Shown: positions 53,480 to 63,618 of the stretch, one piece after another | How the letters are laid out: every line of letters begins with the position of its first letter | Numbering within the stretch: position 1 is the first letter of the stretch | Source of the DNA: Verrucomicrobiota bacterium JB022 | GTDB taxonomy: Bacteria; Verrucomicrobiota; Verrucomicrobiia; Opitutales; Oceanipulchritudinaceae | Direction: 5' to 3' | Assembly: GCA_030673845.1 (NCBI GenBank) | Contig: JAUTCQ010000012.1 | Span: forward strand, 124,001 to 188,000 | Length of the DNA stretch: 64,000 nt | Position numbers and translations under genes: made by a program | The notes under the pieces: generated by a model | Databases searched by the model: none | What the model was told of the DNA's origin: nothing | The model's input: the letters and a program-made list of their open reading frames with translations, nothing else

Positions 53480-56400
53480 ATGAAGGCCGTCTTACACAGC
53501 TTACCCAAGACATGGCGGCGATCTTGGGGGCGTGTCACTGCGCTGCTTGCCGCAGTTGTCGCCCTGCACCCCTCCGTTTTTGCGCAATACGAGATCGAGG
53601 GCGGGGTCAACAACAGCCTGAGCCAGCGGGTCCCGGCCAACAACTCCAGCAACATCCCGCCCGTCGGGGCCAACACCTCCCCCACCGGGAGCCCGACGAT
53701 CACGCCCCAATACGCCAACGCCGTCGAAACCAGCGGCGTCGCCGGCCCGATCTCTAGCGGCAACGGCTACCCGACCGGCGGCACGATCCAACTCCGCTCG
53801 GCCAGCATCGGCACGACTTTTTCCTCCGGCGTGCCCCGCTATTCCTTTGGCGACCAAATCTCGCCCCCCACCGTCATCCTCAATTCCCAGGGGCGCGAAG
53901 AGAAGATTGACGACCCTGCAACCTTCTGGCGCAGCGAACCCGTCGCACCCGGCGAAATCCTGACCAACCCGAGCGGCGCCACCCCGGTCGATTACAAAAC
54001 GGGAGACCCGGCCACTATCCCGGCCCTGGCCGAAGGCGTTTTTGCGGACTACTACTACAGCCCGCACGCGCAACGAGTCTTCGCCAACACGCCCGGTACC
54101 GTCGAAATCACCTGGCGCTCGGCCCTGCCCGACAGTTCCAACAACTACATTTTCTACAAGGAGCGCTTCACCGTCTCATCCGCCACGAGTAAGCCCGTTC
54201 GGACGATGTTCTGGACGGAGAAGAGCTTCGACGGTCCCCCGGTCAACATCCCACCGGGCCGTATCGTCACGGTCAACCCCGTCTACAGCAATGTCTTCCC
54301 CGAGACGGTGGCGGAAGAAGTCGAGATCGTCGGCAACTCGAATGCCGACCCGAACGCCGAAGCGACGGTGATCCTGCGCACGGTGTGGTATGAAAAATCT
54401 ACCGGCCGGAGCGAACTGCGTGCCTACAACCTGACGGGCCGCCTGCTGGTCGAATACCTCGGAGAGCAGCGCGAAGACGGCTCCCACACATTCCTCGGGG
54501 CCGACATTGTGAATGTCGAGCAACGCGCCCAGCCGAGCACGTTGACCGTTTTCCTGGGCGACGAGATCCGCCCCAGCCCGGATGACGCGAGCCTGATCGC
54601 CATGCCGATCACGAGCACCAACCCGGCAGACCAAGTGGCCTATTATGGCTCCAATGCCCGCCCGGATGGCAGCCTCGCCTACTTTGCCGAGCGCGAAAAC
54701 GAGATCGAAGACCGTGTGGTGTTTTACTGGATCGAACCGCGCGACGCTGGCCTGCCCCTGGACGAGGGCGGAGTGCCGGGCCTCGTCGTGGAGTGGCCCA
54801 AGCATCTGCACAAATACCTGCAGTTCTGGCCCAATGGCGTGACCGACTACGCTTCCTACACCGTTTACACCGGCGGCAGCTCGACCGACAACGGCACCGG
54901 CCTGAAGTTTGAAGATGGCAAGATCCCAGCACTGGTCTATCAGGATGCGCCAAGCGGCGATGAGGCCGAGATCGACACCGTGACGCAGCGCCTGATCGTC
55001 GACCTCGGGCAAGGGGGCGACCAACTGAACCGCGTGTTGCTCAAGTTCACGGGTGAGAACAGTGGCGTATGGTATGTGCGCCTGCTAACCCAAGCTTACG
55101 ACCGCGAGGGCTTCGAGGAAGGCGATGGCGGGGCGGCCTTGACGGGCTCCGTGCTCGTCGGCCAACGCATCGAGCCGCCAGCGGGCGACTATTCGGTGGC
55201 CGGCTATATTGCCAGCGGCACCGCCTACTCCCCCACCGCCTATGTCGACCCCTTCGAGGAAGGCATCGAGGCGGCAGAAAAGGGTGCGATCATCCCGGTC
55301 AACGCACTCCCGGGCGATGCCAACCCGCTGACCGTCTGGTGGTTCCAGCGCGTGCCCGCCCCTTCGGGTGAGTTCGATGACTTTTACGTGCCAGCCAAAG
55401 TAGGCCGCTACTCCGTCTCTTACGCGCCCTCCAGCCTGTTGGCGGTCGATACCTTCGAAGGCGGCACCAGTGGTTGGAGCCATGGCAGCACCGCCCAGGC
55501 CCCGGCAGCGGCCGGCGGCGGCCAGTTCCTCGGCGTGTTTGGCAGCAGCTCCAGCCCCACGACGCAGAAGACTTTCGAGCTGGGAGACGCCGACGCCAAC
55601 AACGTGCGCGTCGCCTTCACCTTCTACCGTCTGCTGACGTGGGACAACGAGAAGTTCCAGGTGTTCCTGAACAACAACAAGGTGCTCGACAGCCAGTTTA
55701 CGTGGAACGCGGAGCAGCTCGTCTCCCAATCGGGCCAGAGCTCGTTTGGCGGTGTCACCTATAACTGGACAATCGCGCCGGTACCGGGCACGTATGCGCC
55801 CTTCTGGGGCACTGCGGGCTATGAATCGCAGGTGTTCCGCGTGATCATCGACGCGCAATCGACCACCGAACAGCCAGTGCACACCCTCACGGTGGGCCTG
55901 CACTCGACCTTGAACGAGGCGGCCAGCAACGAGGGCTGGGGCATCGACGGCTTCAGCATCGAACGCTCTTCGGATCGCCAGATCGTGATGGCTTCGAACC
56001 TGGGCACAGGCAGCCTTTCCACCGCGATGGCGACGGGCCGGGTCTATAACCAGCCCGACCCCACCCTACCGGGCTACAACCCCAACGAAGAGCACGCGCT
56101 GCTTCTCAATGGGCGGGGCTATGCCTTGCGCGACGACCTCAACGTGACCGACGGCACCCAGCTCGGCGTATCCTTCACCTCCGAGCCGCGTATGCTGCTC
56201 GAATACACCGACCCGGCGAACGGGCGCCCGGCCATCGCCGTTTACGAAGTGCTGCGCGAGACTTCGGCCTATCCTTTCGCCTACGGTGTCACTGCGCCCG
56301 TCATTCTCAGCGCCCCCATGCCGCTGCCGCTGCTCCCGCTGCCGACCGACCCGGATGGCTTCGTCCGCAATGTCGAAGTGATGCCCGGCAGCGTCTATAC

Positions 56401-59400
56401 CGACCCGCCGAGCAATACCTCCGCCCCCACCGAATACACGCCCTTCACCTTCAAGGACCGCAAGGGCTACAACTGGGTCTATCGTGGGCCGCACGATGGT
56501 GGGCTGCCCTCTCTGGGGATGAAGTTTTACTACACCATGCGGTCGGACTTCGTGTTCCCGAACCGCACGCAACCGGCCGTCGGCACCGTGCTGCCCTTCC
56601 TGCGTCCGTTGAATACCGACGGCTCCTTTGCGGGTGACCCGGTAACCGGCGAATCTCAGACGATCCTGTATTTCCCGCGTTGGCCCGATGCGCCCCCGGT
56701 GTTGAACGTCGGCGAAACGCTCGCCCTGCCCAAGCGCGGGCTGCCGGCCGTGCGTGGCCAGTCGAGCGCCCGCGTCCTCTACCAGCAGTCGATTGCAAAC
56801 ACAGGCCTGCCAGCGGTGACGCTGCACGACCCGACGCGAGGCAAATCCGTCCTGATCAATGACTCGTCGGTCGGCCTCACGGCCCTGCCGGTTTCGTTGA
56901 AGACGACCAACCAGAGCGGCAAGACCTACTTCCAGCTCGCGCAGCCCCACCTGCAGCAGCGTATCTACTTCGACCCCAACCTGGGCGACATCGGCGGCAT
57001 CATGCTGATCGGCGAGTTTGTGGACGAAGTGGCGGGCGAAGACTACGTCAACCTCAACGCCTTGAGTGAGGCCGACGCGGAAGCGTTGCGCATCCTCGTC
57101 GACCCTTCGGACCCCGACAAGGCGAAGTGGGATGCCGCCATCGACGCGCTGGCGACCACCGTCGAAACGTTTATCGAAAACCCGAACGCACGCGGCACCT
57201 ACATTGTCGACGGCAGCCGGACCGCGATCGTGGGCAGCCGCGAATTGCCGGAGATTTCCTACTCCGACACGGCCGTCGACAGCTATGCGCTCACCGCACT
57301 GGGCCACGGCACCGGTTACGTGACGCTGCTCTTTGGCGATGGCGAGGCCTTTACGCCGCAGGGCGAGCCGGTGGCGATGCAGGTCATCAAGGTCGAGCCG
57401 CAGCTCTACCAGGGCGAGCTGAAGAAGCTTTCCGCCTCCAATCCGCTGGACGAGCAGACGACACTGCGCCACAGCGGCGACTTTGCCGCCGTGCCGGACG
57501 ATTATGAGTTTGAATGGGCCTACGCCATGCCGGTCGAAGGCATGAGCCCCGGCACCTACGAATACGGCCAGGAGCGCGTGATCGGCACGTCTTCCACCAA
57601 CCAGTGGGACCTCGTGGCCAACCCGACGGCTTCTCCCCCGGAAACGGCCTACTCCGGCAGCCCGGTGACGCTCTCGCGCTCGATCCAGATCAACAACGCA
57701 TCCTACAATTCGAGTCTCCAAGGGCCTGGGCAGATGTTGCGCAGCCGGACGGGCCTCGACTTTACGAGCGGCGTGCCGACCGAGATCATTTTCAGCGCGA
57801 GCCTGAACCCCAACGACGGCCTTGCGATCTACGTCAACGGGTATGCGGCCATTGCCTACCAGATCCCGTTTGGCTACCCGATCCCGGGCAATCTGTCTCC
57901 GCAATCGCCTCGCAGTGGGCTGGCGCTCGACGGCCTGCCCTACCAGTTCAAGATCGACCCGGTCTACTTCCGCACCGGCGAGAACACGATCGAGGTGGCC
58001 CTGTATTCCTCGCAGGCCCCGGGCGGCCAAAGCAGCACGGTCGACTTCCGCGTGCACGTGCCCACCCGCACCGATCTGGTGCTGGAGCCGGGATCCCCGT
58101 GGATCGGTGCCCCCGGCCCGCTCACCAACACGGTGATCGTGGGCGGCTCGGCCGGTTCGCTGCTGGGCGATCCCTTGCTCGTCTTCTCCGACACCTACTT
58201 CACGATGCGTTATCGCGCCAATCAGGAAGCGGGCCTCGTGACGGGCGACAACTGGAGCGACTGGACGCAGCCCGTGCTGGTCGAAAGCTGGGTCAAGCGC
58301 GTGCTGGACGGCATCAACCCCTTCAACCAGCGCCAGACCGACCTTTACAACAACCCCGTCAGCACCGACGTGAGCATCCTCACCCAAGCGGGCACTCGCT
58401 GGGAGGGCGACGTGGCCCTGACCATCGACTCTATCGAGGACTTCGGCCTGATCGAGATCTACGAAACGGTGCTCAACCGCGTGAAGCAGCAGAGCCTCGA
58501 ACAGGGCATCACGACCGACTCGGTCAACGATACCCTATTGCTCGTCGCCGGCTACCTGAACGACCTCTATATGACGCTCGGCAACGAGGCCTGGGACGAT
58601 GCCCAGAACCCCACCCTGTTGATCGACTCGAATGGCGCGTCCATCGACGTCGCCACTTCGCGCTACTCGTTTGAAGGGCAGATGGCCGACCTGATGGAGG
58701 AAACGCTGACGCTGCTGCGGGGGCGCGACGACTTCGTGAGCCCGGGCACCCGCACCAACCCGGCTTACAACCGCCTCTACTGGAACTACACCAACGGAAT
58801 CAACTCCGGGGAACCGTTCTACGCGATCAACTACGATATTCGTGAGACGGTCGGCGGCCCGTTTGAAGACGGCGTGGTGGATGCTTCCGACGCGCAGTAT
58901 CTCTTCCCGCAGGGCCACGGCGATGCCTACGGCCATTACCTGACGGCGCTCAAGGGCTATTACAAGCTGCTGACTTCCGACGTGTTTACCTGGAACCCGA
59001 ACACCGAGGGGGTCTCCGTGCTCGGCCAGACCGTGCAGGTGGATTATCAGGACGAGCGCAAGTTTGCCGCGGCCGCCGCCGCGCTGGCCCGCACCGGGGT
59101 ATCGATCATCGACTTCACCGCCCGCCAAAACCATGCCTCCGGCGAAGAGGCCGGCTGGGACCAGATGCGCGATGGCCGCTACAACAGCTCGACCAACCGC
59201 ACCCGCAACTGGGGCACCGACGAATGGGTCTCGCGCTCTTACCAGGGGGCCTACTTCAACTGGGTGAGCGCCAACGCCATGCTGCCCGACATCGACGACC
59301 GGAACGAGGGGATCCAGAAGATCGACCGCACGACCGTGCCGGAGCTGAACGAGCTGGTGACGAGCGCCAACCAGATCCTGAACCTCTCGTTTGGCGAGCA

Positions 59401-61780
59401 GGCGCACATGAACCCGCTCGGACTTGCCAGCGATGCCATGGCCTTCGACCTCTCGACCAGCCAGCTCGACGCCGGGAAGTCTCACTTCGAGCAGATTTAC
59501 GACCGGGCCGTGCAGGCCGCCCTGAACGCGAAGAATTCGTTCGACCAGGCTGCGCGCATGAACCACATGCTGCGCCGCCAGTCCTTTAACCTCGACGAAT
59601 ACAACGCAGCCGTGCAGCGGCAGGAAGACGCCTACGAGTATCAGCTCATCAGCCTCTTCGGCACCCCGTATGCCGGCGATATCGGCCCGGGTAAGCTCTA
59701 CGCGCAGGGCTACACGGGGCCCGACCTCTACCACTCCTACTTCATCGACCGGCCTTCGAGCCTCGTCGACGTGAGCACGGATGTGACGGTCGAGTTCCGC
59801 GAGCCCGTCAACCACGATCCGTTCACCGAATGGTCGGTCGACAATGCCTACAACCGCCTGCGCGACCCGGTGGAGTATACCACGCGCACCTACCGGCTCT
59901 CGCCCTACACGCTCGGCCAGTTCTCCGATACGGTGACGACCAGCATGGGCAGCCGCAGCCAGAGTGGCGACATCCAGAAGGCTTTGCTCGATGCGTATCA
60001 GGCGACCGTCAGCCTGCGCGAGGCGTCCAACCGCTTCGATATGCTCAATCGCCGCTTCGACCGCGACTACCAGCTCTTCTCCGAGTTCATCACCGCCTTT
60101 GGCGAGGCCAACGACGAGGCCAACGCGCTGCTCGACGAAGCTGCCGCCGCGACCAAGGCTTCCTTTGCGCTGACCACCTCGGCCGCCGCCTTTGCCCTCA
60201 CGGCAGACTATATCCGCGGGCTCGCCGCCGCCTCCGCCGAAGCCGCGCCCACCTCCGTCGGTCTCTCGAACGACGTGACGTCGGTCGGCCGTATGCTGGC
60301 CCTGCTCTCAGGAGATGGTGCGGCCTTCGCCCAGGAGCTGCTGGGCCTCGCCGCCGAGACGAAAGCGGCCCTACTCGAAGCCGAGGCAGCCGATCTCGAA
60401 GGCCAGGCGCAGGAATACATCGACGACTACAACTTCGACACCGTCACCAAACAGCACGTGGTCGAGTTCGAGCGCCTCTACGACGAGTTGCTGGCCACCG
60501 CCTACGATGTCACGCAGCGGCTGACTGAGCTGCAGCGCGCCAACGAGCGCGTGGCCCGTCTCTACGCCGATGCCGACCACATCCTCTCCGAGCGCGAGAC
60601 CTTCCGCCAGCGCGCCGCCTCCGTCATCCAGGGCTACCGCACGCGCGACCTCGTGTTCCGTGAGCTGCGCAACGAGGAGCTGGCCCAATACAAGTCGCTC
60701 TTCAACCTCGCCCAGCTCTACACCTACACCGCCGTGACGGCCTACGATTACGAGACGGGGCTGCTGGGCACGCCGGAGGGCCGCGCGTTCCTCGATCAGG
60801 TCATCCAGACCTACTCCGTGGGTGCGTGGCATGAGGACAGCCCGATCGCCAGTGGCGAGGGCGACGCCGGCCTGGCTTCGATCCTGGCCTCGCTGCGCGA
60901 CGACTGGGCCGTGGCCAAGGGGCGCCTCGGCATCAACAACCCCGACATGGGCGGCACCCTCTTCTCTCTGCGGCAGGAGCTCTTCCGCATCCGTGCCGAC
61001 CAGGCGACGGCGGACGACGATCTGCTGTGGCAACAGGTGCTGGAGCAGCACATCATGAGCAACGTCCTCAATGACCCGGATGTGGCGATGTATTGCTCGA
61101 ACCTGCGCCGCTCCGACGGGCGCGCGGTGCCGGGAATCGTGATCGAGTTTGCCACCACCATCGAGCCGGGGCTGAACTTCTTCGGCTGGCCGCTCGCGGC
61201 GGGCGACCACGCTTTCTCGCAGTCCAGCTTTGCCACCAAGATCCATTCGGTCGGCCTGGTCTTCGACGGCTACATCGGGATGGACCCGTTTGCGATCGGT
61301 ACGCCCAATGCGGGCAGCCCGGTCAGCTCCGATCCGCTGGCGCTCTCGGCCACGCCGTATGCCTACCTGATCCCGGCCGGTATCGACTCGATGCGGGCGC
61401 CCCCCTTGGGCGACACCAACCAGATCCGTAGCTGGGCCGTGAAGGATCAGGCGCTGCCGTTGCCGAAGAACCTCGGCGCGAGCGACTTCTCCTCGATCCA
61501 GTTCTTCACGCCGGAGGGCAGCCTCAACGAGCAGCTCTGGATCCGCCGCAAGCATCAGGCTTTCCGCGCGGTCGACGACCCGGCCTACTTCTACAGCTCG
61601 ATCCCGGCGGAGTTCACCAACCGCCGCCTCGTGGGCCGCAGTGTGTGGAATAGCCGTTGGAAGCTCGTCATCCCCGCCTACACGTTGCTCAACGACGAAC
61701 AGCGCGCGCTCGACAACTTCGTGCGCTCGGTGGACGACGTGAAGCTCTTCATCCGCAGCTACTCGCACTCGGGTAATTAA
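53480..61780 (+). CDS. Giant secreted protein (2766 residues) with Tc-toxin-A-like C-terminal third
   Basis: The start at 53480 gives a signal peptide (RVTALLAAVVALHPSVFAQ), 4 nt after the fibre gene stop. The N-terminal 1550 residues are beta-rich and seem to be mostly sugar- or protein-binding sandwiches (for example YIFYKERFTVSSAT, DPTLPGYNPNEEHALLLNGR, IYVNGYAAIAYQIP). From about residue 1570 the protein changes to alpha-helical segments (WVKRVLDGINPFNQRQTDLY, VAGYLNDLYMTLGNEAWDDA). Around residue 2055 there is YQLISLFGTPYAGDIGPGK followed by YTGPDLYHSYFIDRP. Residues 2150-2440 are a long Ala/Glu-rich helical stretch. The end (WKLVIPAYTLLNDEQRALDN, then SVDDVKLFIRSYSHSGN) recalls the TcB-binding end of Tc toxin A subunits. 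That resemblance is from memory; no catalytic site is identified. Confidence 0.82.
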   Translation: MKAVLHSLPKTWRRSWGRVTALLAAVVALHPSVFAQYEIEGGVNNSLSQRVPANNSSNIPPVGANTSPTGSPTITPQYANAVETSGVAGPISSGNGYPTGGTIQLRSASIGTTFSSGVPRYSFGDQISPPTVILNSQGREEKIDDPATFWRSEPVAPGEILTNPSGATPVDYKTGDPATIPALAEGVFADYYYSPHAQRVFANTPGTVEITWRSALPDSSNNYIFYKERFTVSSATSKPVRTMFWTEKSFDGPPVNIPPGRIVTVNPVYSNVFPETVAEEVEIVGNSNADPNAEATVILRTVWYEKSTGRSELRAYNLTGRLLVEYLGEQREDGSHTFLGADIVNVEQRAQPSTLTVFLGDEIRPSPDDASLIAMPITSTNPADQVAYYGSNARPDGSLAYFAERENEIEDRVVFYWIEPRDAGLPLDEGGVPGLVVEWPKHLHKYLQFWPNGVTDYASYTVYTGGSSTDNGTGLKFEDGKIPALVYQDAPSGDEAEIDTVTQRLIVDLGQGGDQLNRVLLKFTGENSGVWYVRLLTQAYDREGFEEGDGGAALTGSVLVGQRIEPPAGDYSVAGYIASGTAYSPTAYVDPFEEGIEAAEKGAIIPVNALPGDANPLTVWWFQRVPAPSGEFDDFYVPAKVGRYSVSYAPSSLLAVDTFEGGTSGWSHGSTAQAPAAAGGGQFLGVFGSSSSPTTQKTFELGDADANNVRVAFTFYRLLTWDNEKFQVFLNNNKVLDSQFTWNAEQLVSQSGQSSFGGVTYNWTIAPVPGTYAPFWGTAGYESQVFRVIIDAQSTTEQPVHTLTVGLHSTLNEAASNEGWGIDGFSIERSSDRQIVMASNLGTGSLSTAMATGRVYNQPDPTLPGYNPNEEHALLLNGRGYALRDDLNVTDGTQLGVSFTSEPRMLLEYTDPANGRPAIAVYEVLRETSAYPFAYGVTAPVILSAPMPLPLLPLPTDPDGFVRNVEVMPGSVYTDPPSNTSAPTEYTPFTFKDRKGYNWVYRGPHDGGLPSLGMKFYYTMRSDFVFPNRTQPAVGTVLPFLRPLNTDGSFAGDPVTGESQTILYFPRWPDAPPVLNVGETLALPKRGLPAVRGQSSARVLYQQSIANTGLPAVTLHDPTRGKSVLINDSSVGLTALPVSLKTTNQSGKTYFQLAQPHLQQRIYFDPNLGDIGGIMLIGEFVDEVAGEDYVNLNALSEADAEALRILVDPSDPDKAKWDAAIDALATTVETFIENPNARGTYIVDGSRTAIVGSRELPEISYSDTAVDSYALTALGHGTGYVTLLFGDGEAFTPQGEPVAMQVIKVEPQLYQGELKKLSASNPLDEQTTLRHSGDFAAVPDDYEFEWAYAMPVEGMSPGTYEYGQERVIGTSSTNQWDLVANPTASPPETAYSGSPVTLSRSIQINNASYNSSLQGPGQMLRSRTGLDFTSGVPTEIIFSASLNPNDGLAIYVNGYAAIAYQIPFGYPIPGNLSPQSPRSGLALDGLPYQFKIDPVYFRTGENTIEVALYSSQAPGGQSSTVDFRVHVPTRTDLVLEPGSPWIGAPGPLTNTVIVGGSAGSLLGDPLLVFSDTYFTMRYRANQEAGLVTGDNWSDWTQPVLVESWVKRVLDGINPFNQRQTDLYNNPVSTDVSILTQAGTRWEGDVALTIDSIEDFGLIEIYETVLNRVKQQSLEQGITTDSVNDTLLLVAGYLNDLYMTLGNEAWDDAQNPTLLIDSNGASIDVATSRYSFEGQMADLMEETLTLLRGRDDFVSPGTRTNPAYNRLYWNYTNGINSGEPFYAINYDIRETVGGPFEDGVVDASDAQYLFPQGHGDAYGHYLTALKGYYKLLTSDVFTWNPNTEGVSVLGQTVQVDYQDERKFAAAAAALARTGVSIIDFTARQNHASGEEAGWDQMRDGRYNSSTNRTRNWGTDEWVSRSYQGAYFNWVSANAMLPDIDDRNEGIQKIDRTTVPELNELVTSANQILNLSFGEQAHMNPLGLASDAMAFDLSTSQLDAGKSHFEQIYDRAVQAALNAKNSFDQAARMNHMLRRQSFNLDEYNAAVQRQEDAYEYQLISLFGTPYAGDIGPGKLYAQGYTGPDLYHSYFIDRPSSLVDVSTDVTVEFREPVNHDPFTEWSVDNAYNRLRDPVEYTTRTYRLSPYTLGQFSDTVTTSMGSRSQSGDIQKALLDAYQATVSLREASNRFDMLNRRFDRDYQLFSEFITAFGEANDEANALLDEAAAATKASFALTTSAAAFALTADYIRGLAAASAEAAPTSVGLSNDVTSVGRMLALLSGDGAAFAQELLGLAAETKAALLEAEAADLEGQAQEYIDDYNFDTVTKQHVVEFERLYDELLATAYDVTQRLTELQRANERVARLYADADHILSERETFRQRAASVIQGYRTRDLVFRELRNEELAQYKSLFNLAQLYTYTAVTAYDYETGLLGTPEGRAFLDQVIQTYSVGAWHEDSPIASGEGDAGLASILASLRDDWAVAKGRLGINNPDMGGTLFSLRQELFRIRADQATADDDLLWQQVLEQHIMSNVLNDPDVAMYCSNLRRSDGRAVPGIVIEFATTIEPGLNFFGWPLAAGDHAFSQSSFATKIHSVGLVFDGYIGMDPFAIGTPNAGSPVSSDPLALSATPYAYLIPAGIDSMRAPPLGDTNQIRSWAVKDQALPLPKNLGASDFSSIQFFTPEGSLNEQLWIRRKHQAFRAVDDPAYFYSSIPAEFTNRRLVGRSVWNSRWKLVIPAYTLLNDEQRALDNFVRSVDDVKLFIRSYSHSGN

Positions 61781-61795
61781 ACCGCCCCGCCTCTC

Positions 61796-62332
61796 ATGGC
61801 TCGTCCACGCTTCATCCTCGCTGCCTTGCTGGTGGCTGCCGGCCTTCTGGGTGCGTTGCTCCTTTGGCAGGCGCGCCCCGGCCCGGCTCCCATAGAGGAG
61901 AGCCCGGAGGCAGCCCCGCCGGCAGATGGCCTGACGCTCCACGCGACGGTTGACCCCGCGCAGGTGTTTCGGCGGGCGTTCTGGCGGCACCCGGCACCCA
62001 ACGACGCCCTGCTGCACGCCGAGCGCCGGGAGTGGACCGACGAGCAAGGCGTCGCGAAATGGCAGTGGTTTCTCGCGCTGCAGCCCGGGCCGGAAACGCT
62101 GACCTGGCTGGAGGCTAACCCGTTTACGCTGCGCACTGTCGCCGCCGGCAACGTAGAGGCCCCGGAGGAAGGGCTGCCGCGCTGGTTCCCTTCGCAAGTC
62201 GAGGTCTCCCAAGGCTGGCGCAGCGGGGCGGGAACTCACCTGATCCTGATCGAAGCCAGCTCAGGCACCGTTTATGCGACCGATCAGGGCCTCGGGCACG
62301 CCCCGGCAGTGAGCGCGCCCCCAGCCGAGTAA
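61796..62332 (+). CDS. Small membrane-anchored protein of the giant-protein cluster
   Basis: This 178-residue protein begins MARPRFILAALLVAAGLLGA, a single N-terminal membrane anchor or uncleaved signal, followed by a Pro-rich linker (RPGPAPIEESPEAAPP) and a soluble domain of about 130 residues with many Trp (KWQWFLALQPGPETLTWLEA). I do not recognise the domain. It starts 15 nt after the giant-protein stop and is the last gene of the unit, so it may anchor, escort or inhibit the giant protein. The stop is 3 nt from the convergent sialidase-like gene, with no terminator visible. Confidence 0.7.
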   Translation: MARPRFILAALLVAAGLLGALLLWQARPGPAPIEESPEAAPPADGLTLHATVDPAQVFRRAFWRHPAPNDALLHAERREWTDEQGVAKWQWFLALQPGPETLTWLEANPFTLRTVAAGNVEAPEEGLPRWFPSQVEVSQGWRSGAGTHLILIEASSGTVYATDQGLGHAPAVSAPPAE

Positions 62333-62335
62333 GAG

Positions 62336-63607
62336 CTACATCGAACAGGCGCAGGGAGGGCTGGCAGGCTCGACCGCAGCGGAGCTGACTTCAATGGGAC
62401 GATCCTGAGCCAGATCATCAGTCGTGAATGCTCGCGTGACGACCTGCGGCGGCGAGTCGGTAGAGACCTCCGTATAGCTGATCACAAGCTGGCCGGTCTC
62501 GGGATTACGCACGGCCATGCGCGGAAACCCGCTGGCACGGGACGACGACAGCGCGGCCAGCCGCAGCGGAGACCCCACCGGGCCGGTCGGGCGGAATTGG
62601 CGCACATAGAGATCGGCTCCACCGCTTTCGGCGCCGACCTCCAGCCAGGAGACGATGGCCGAGCCGTCGGGCAGGCTGACGAGGTCGACCCGGCCTATCG
62701 GCTGGCCCAGATCGACCGGGATCGGAGCGCCGAAGCTATCCCCGCCATCCCCTGAAAATGCCACCTGCACGCGGGCCTTGCCCCAAGCGGCGGTAAACCA
62801 CGCCACGGCAGCGCGTTCGCCCATGCCATCGGCGGCGGGGCCATTGACGGGACACCCGGGGATCATCCAGCCGTCGGCGTGCAACACCTGGGGCCGCTGC
62901 CAATCGCCGTTTTCGAATACCGCGACGTGGTTGTCGCGGATTTCCTCCGGCGTATGCCCGCGATAGGCGACCAGCAGGCGTCCACCGGTCAAGGCGGCCA
63001 GAGTTGTCTGGCAACAGGTGCAGACGTCGGGATCGACCACCCAGTCTTGCAGCGTCTGGCCCTCGGGGCCGAGCAATCGGGCCGACAACTGCATGGAGGG
63101 GGCGTAAGTCGCTTGATCTGCAGCGGGAGGGGCTTTTTCGAGCCACACCGCCATCATTCGCCCGCCTTCCAGCGGCGCGAGCGAGACGAATTCGTGACCG
63201 AGTGGAACAGGCGTCGACCAGCTCGCCCCATCATTGGTCGAACGCGCAAACCAGCCGTCGTAGCCGCGCCCCCCTGCCCGTCGTTGGTACCACTGCGCCC
63301 AAAGGGTGCCATCGGTCCCCACGGCGGTGGTGGCAAAATCGGCCCAGTTTTCCAGCAGCAACGGGGTCGAAACCACCGCTTGCGGAGCCGACCAGGTGGG
63401 GGCTTCGGGGGTGAGCGTAGCGTGCCAGATGGCCCGTTCCGCTTCCCCCTCGCCGGCCCCGCTCCAGGTGAGGTGCAGGGTGCCGGCAGCGTCTCGGTAA
63501 AGGCTGGGCTGAGCACTGTCGGAGCCTGGGCCAGCGGCGGAGGCAGCACCCAACCAACAAAGCAGACACAGGCCAAGCAAGCCTGCGGTGAATCGTGATG
63601 AAGTCAT
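62336..63607 (-). CDS. Exported sialidase-fold protein with CxCC motif
   Basis: This exported 423-residue protein has signal peptide GLLGLCLLCWLGAASA. It has a sialidase/BNR beta-propeller fold with Asp-boxes in RSTNDGASWSTPVPLG and FSGDGGDSFGAPIPVD. The characteristic Cys motif of one widespread sialidase-like subfamily is present (VDPDVCTCCQTTLAAL), as are NHVAVFENGDWQRPQV and HADGWMIPGCPVNGPAA. The classical sialidase Arg triad and Tyr nucleophile are not evident. The C-terminus adds a second cluster, PASPPCACSM. Together these Cys suggest metal binding, perhaps copper, rather than sialic acid cleavage; that is inference. It follows a TonB-dependent receptor gene on the same strand by 11 nt, so it may handle the cargo of that receptor. 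Confidence 0.8.
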   Translation of the reverse strand: MTSSRFTAGLLGLCLLCWLGAASAAGPGSDSAQPSLYRDAAGTLHLTWSGAGEGEAERAIWHATLTPEAPTWSAPQAVVSTPLLLENWADFATTAVGTDGTLWAQWYQRRAGGRGYDGWFARSTNDGASWSTPVPLGHEFVSLAPLEGGRMMAVWLEKAPPAADQATYAPSMQLSARLLGPEGQTLQDWVVDPDVCTCCQTTLAALTGGRLLVAYRGHTPEEIRDNHVAVFENGDWQRPQVLHADGWMIPGCPVNGPAADGMGERAAVAWFTAAWGKARVQVAFSGDGGDSFGAPIPVDLGQPIGRVDLVSLPDGSAIVSWLEVGAESGGADLYVRQFRPTGPVGSPLRLAALSSSRASGFPRMAVRNPETGQLVISYTEVSTDSPPQVVTRAFTTDDLAQDRPIEVSSAAVEPASPPCACSM

Positions 63608-63618
63608 CGGGAAGTGGG

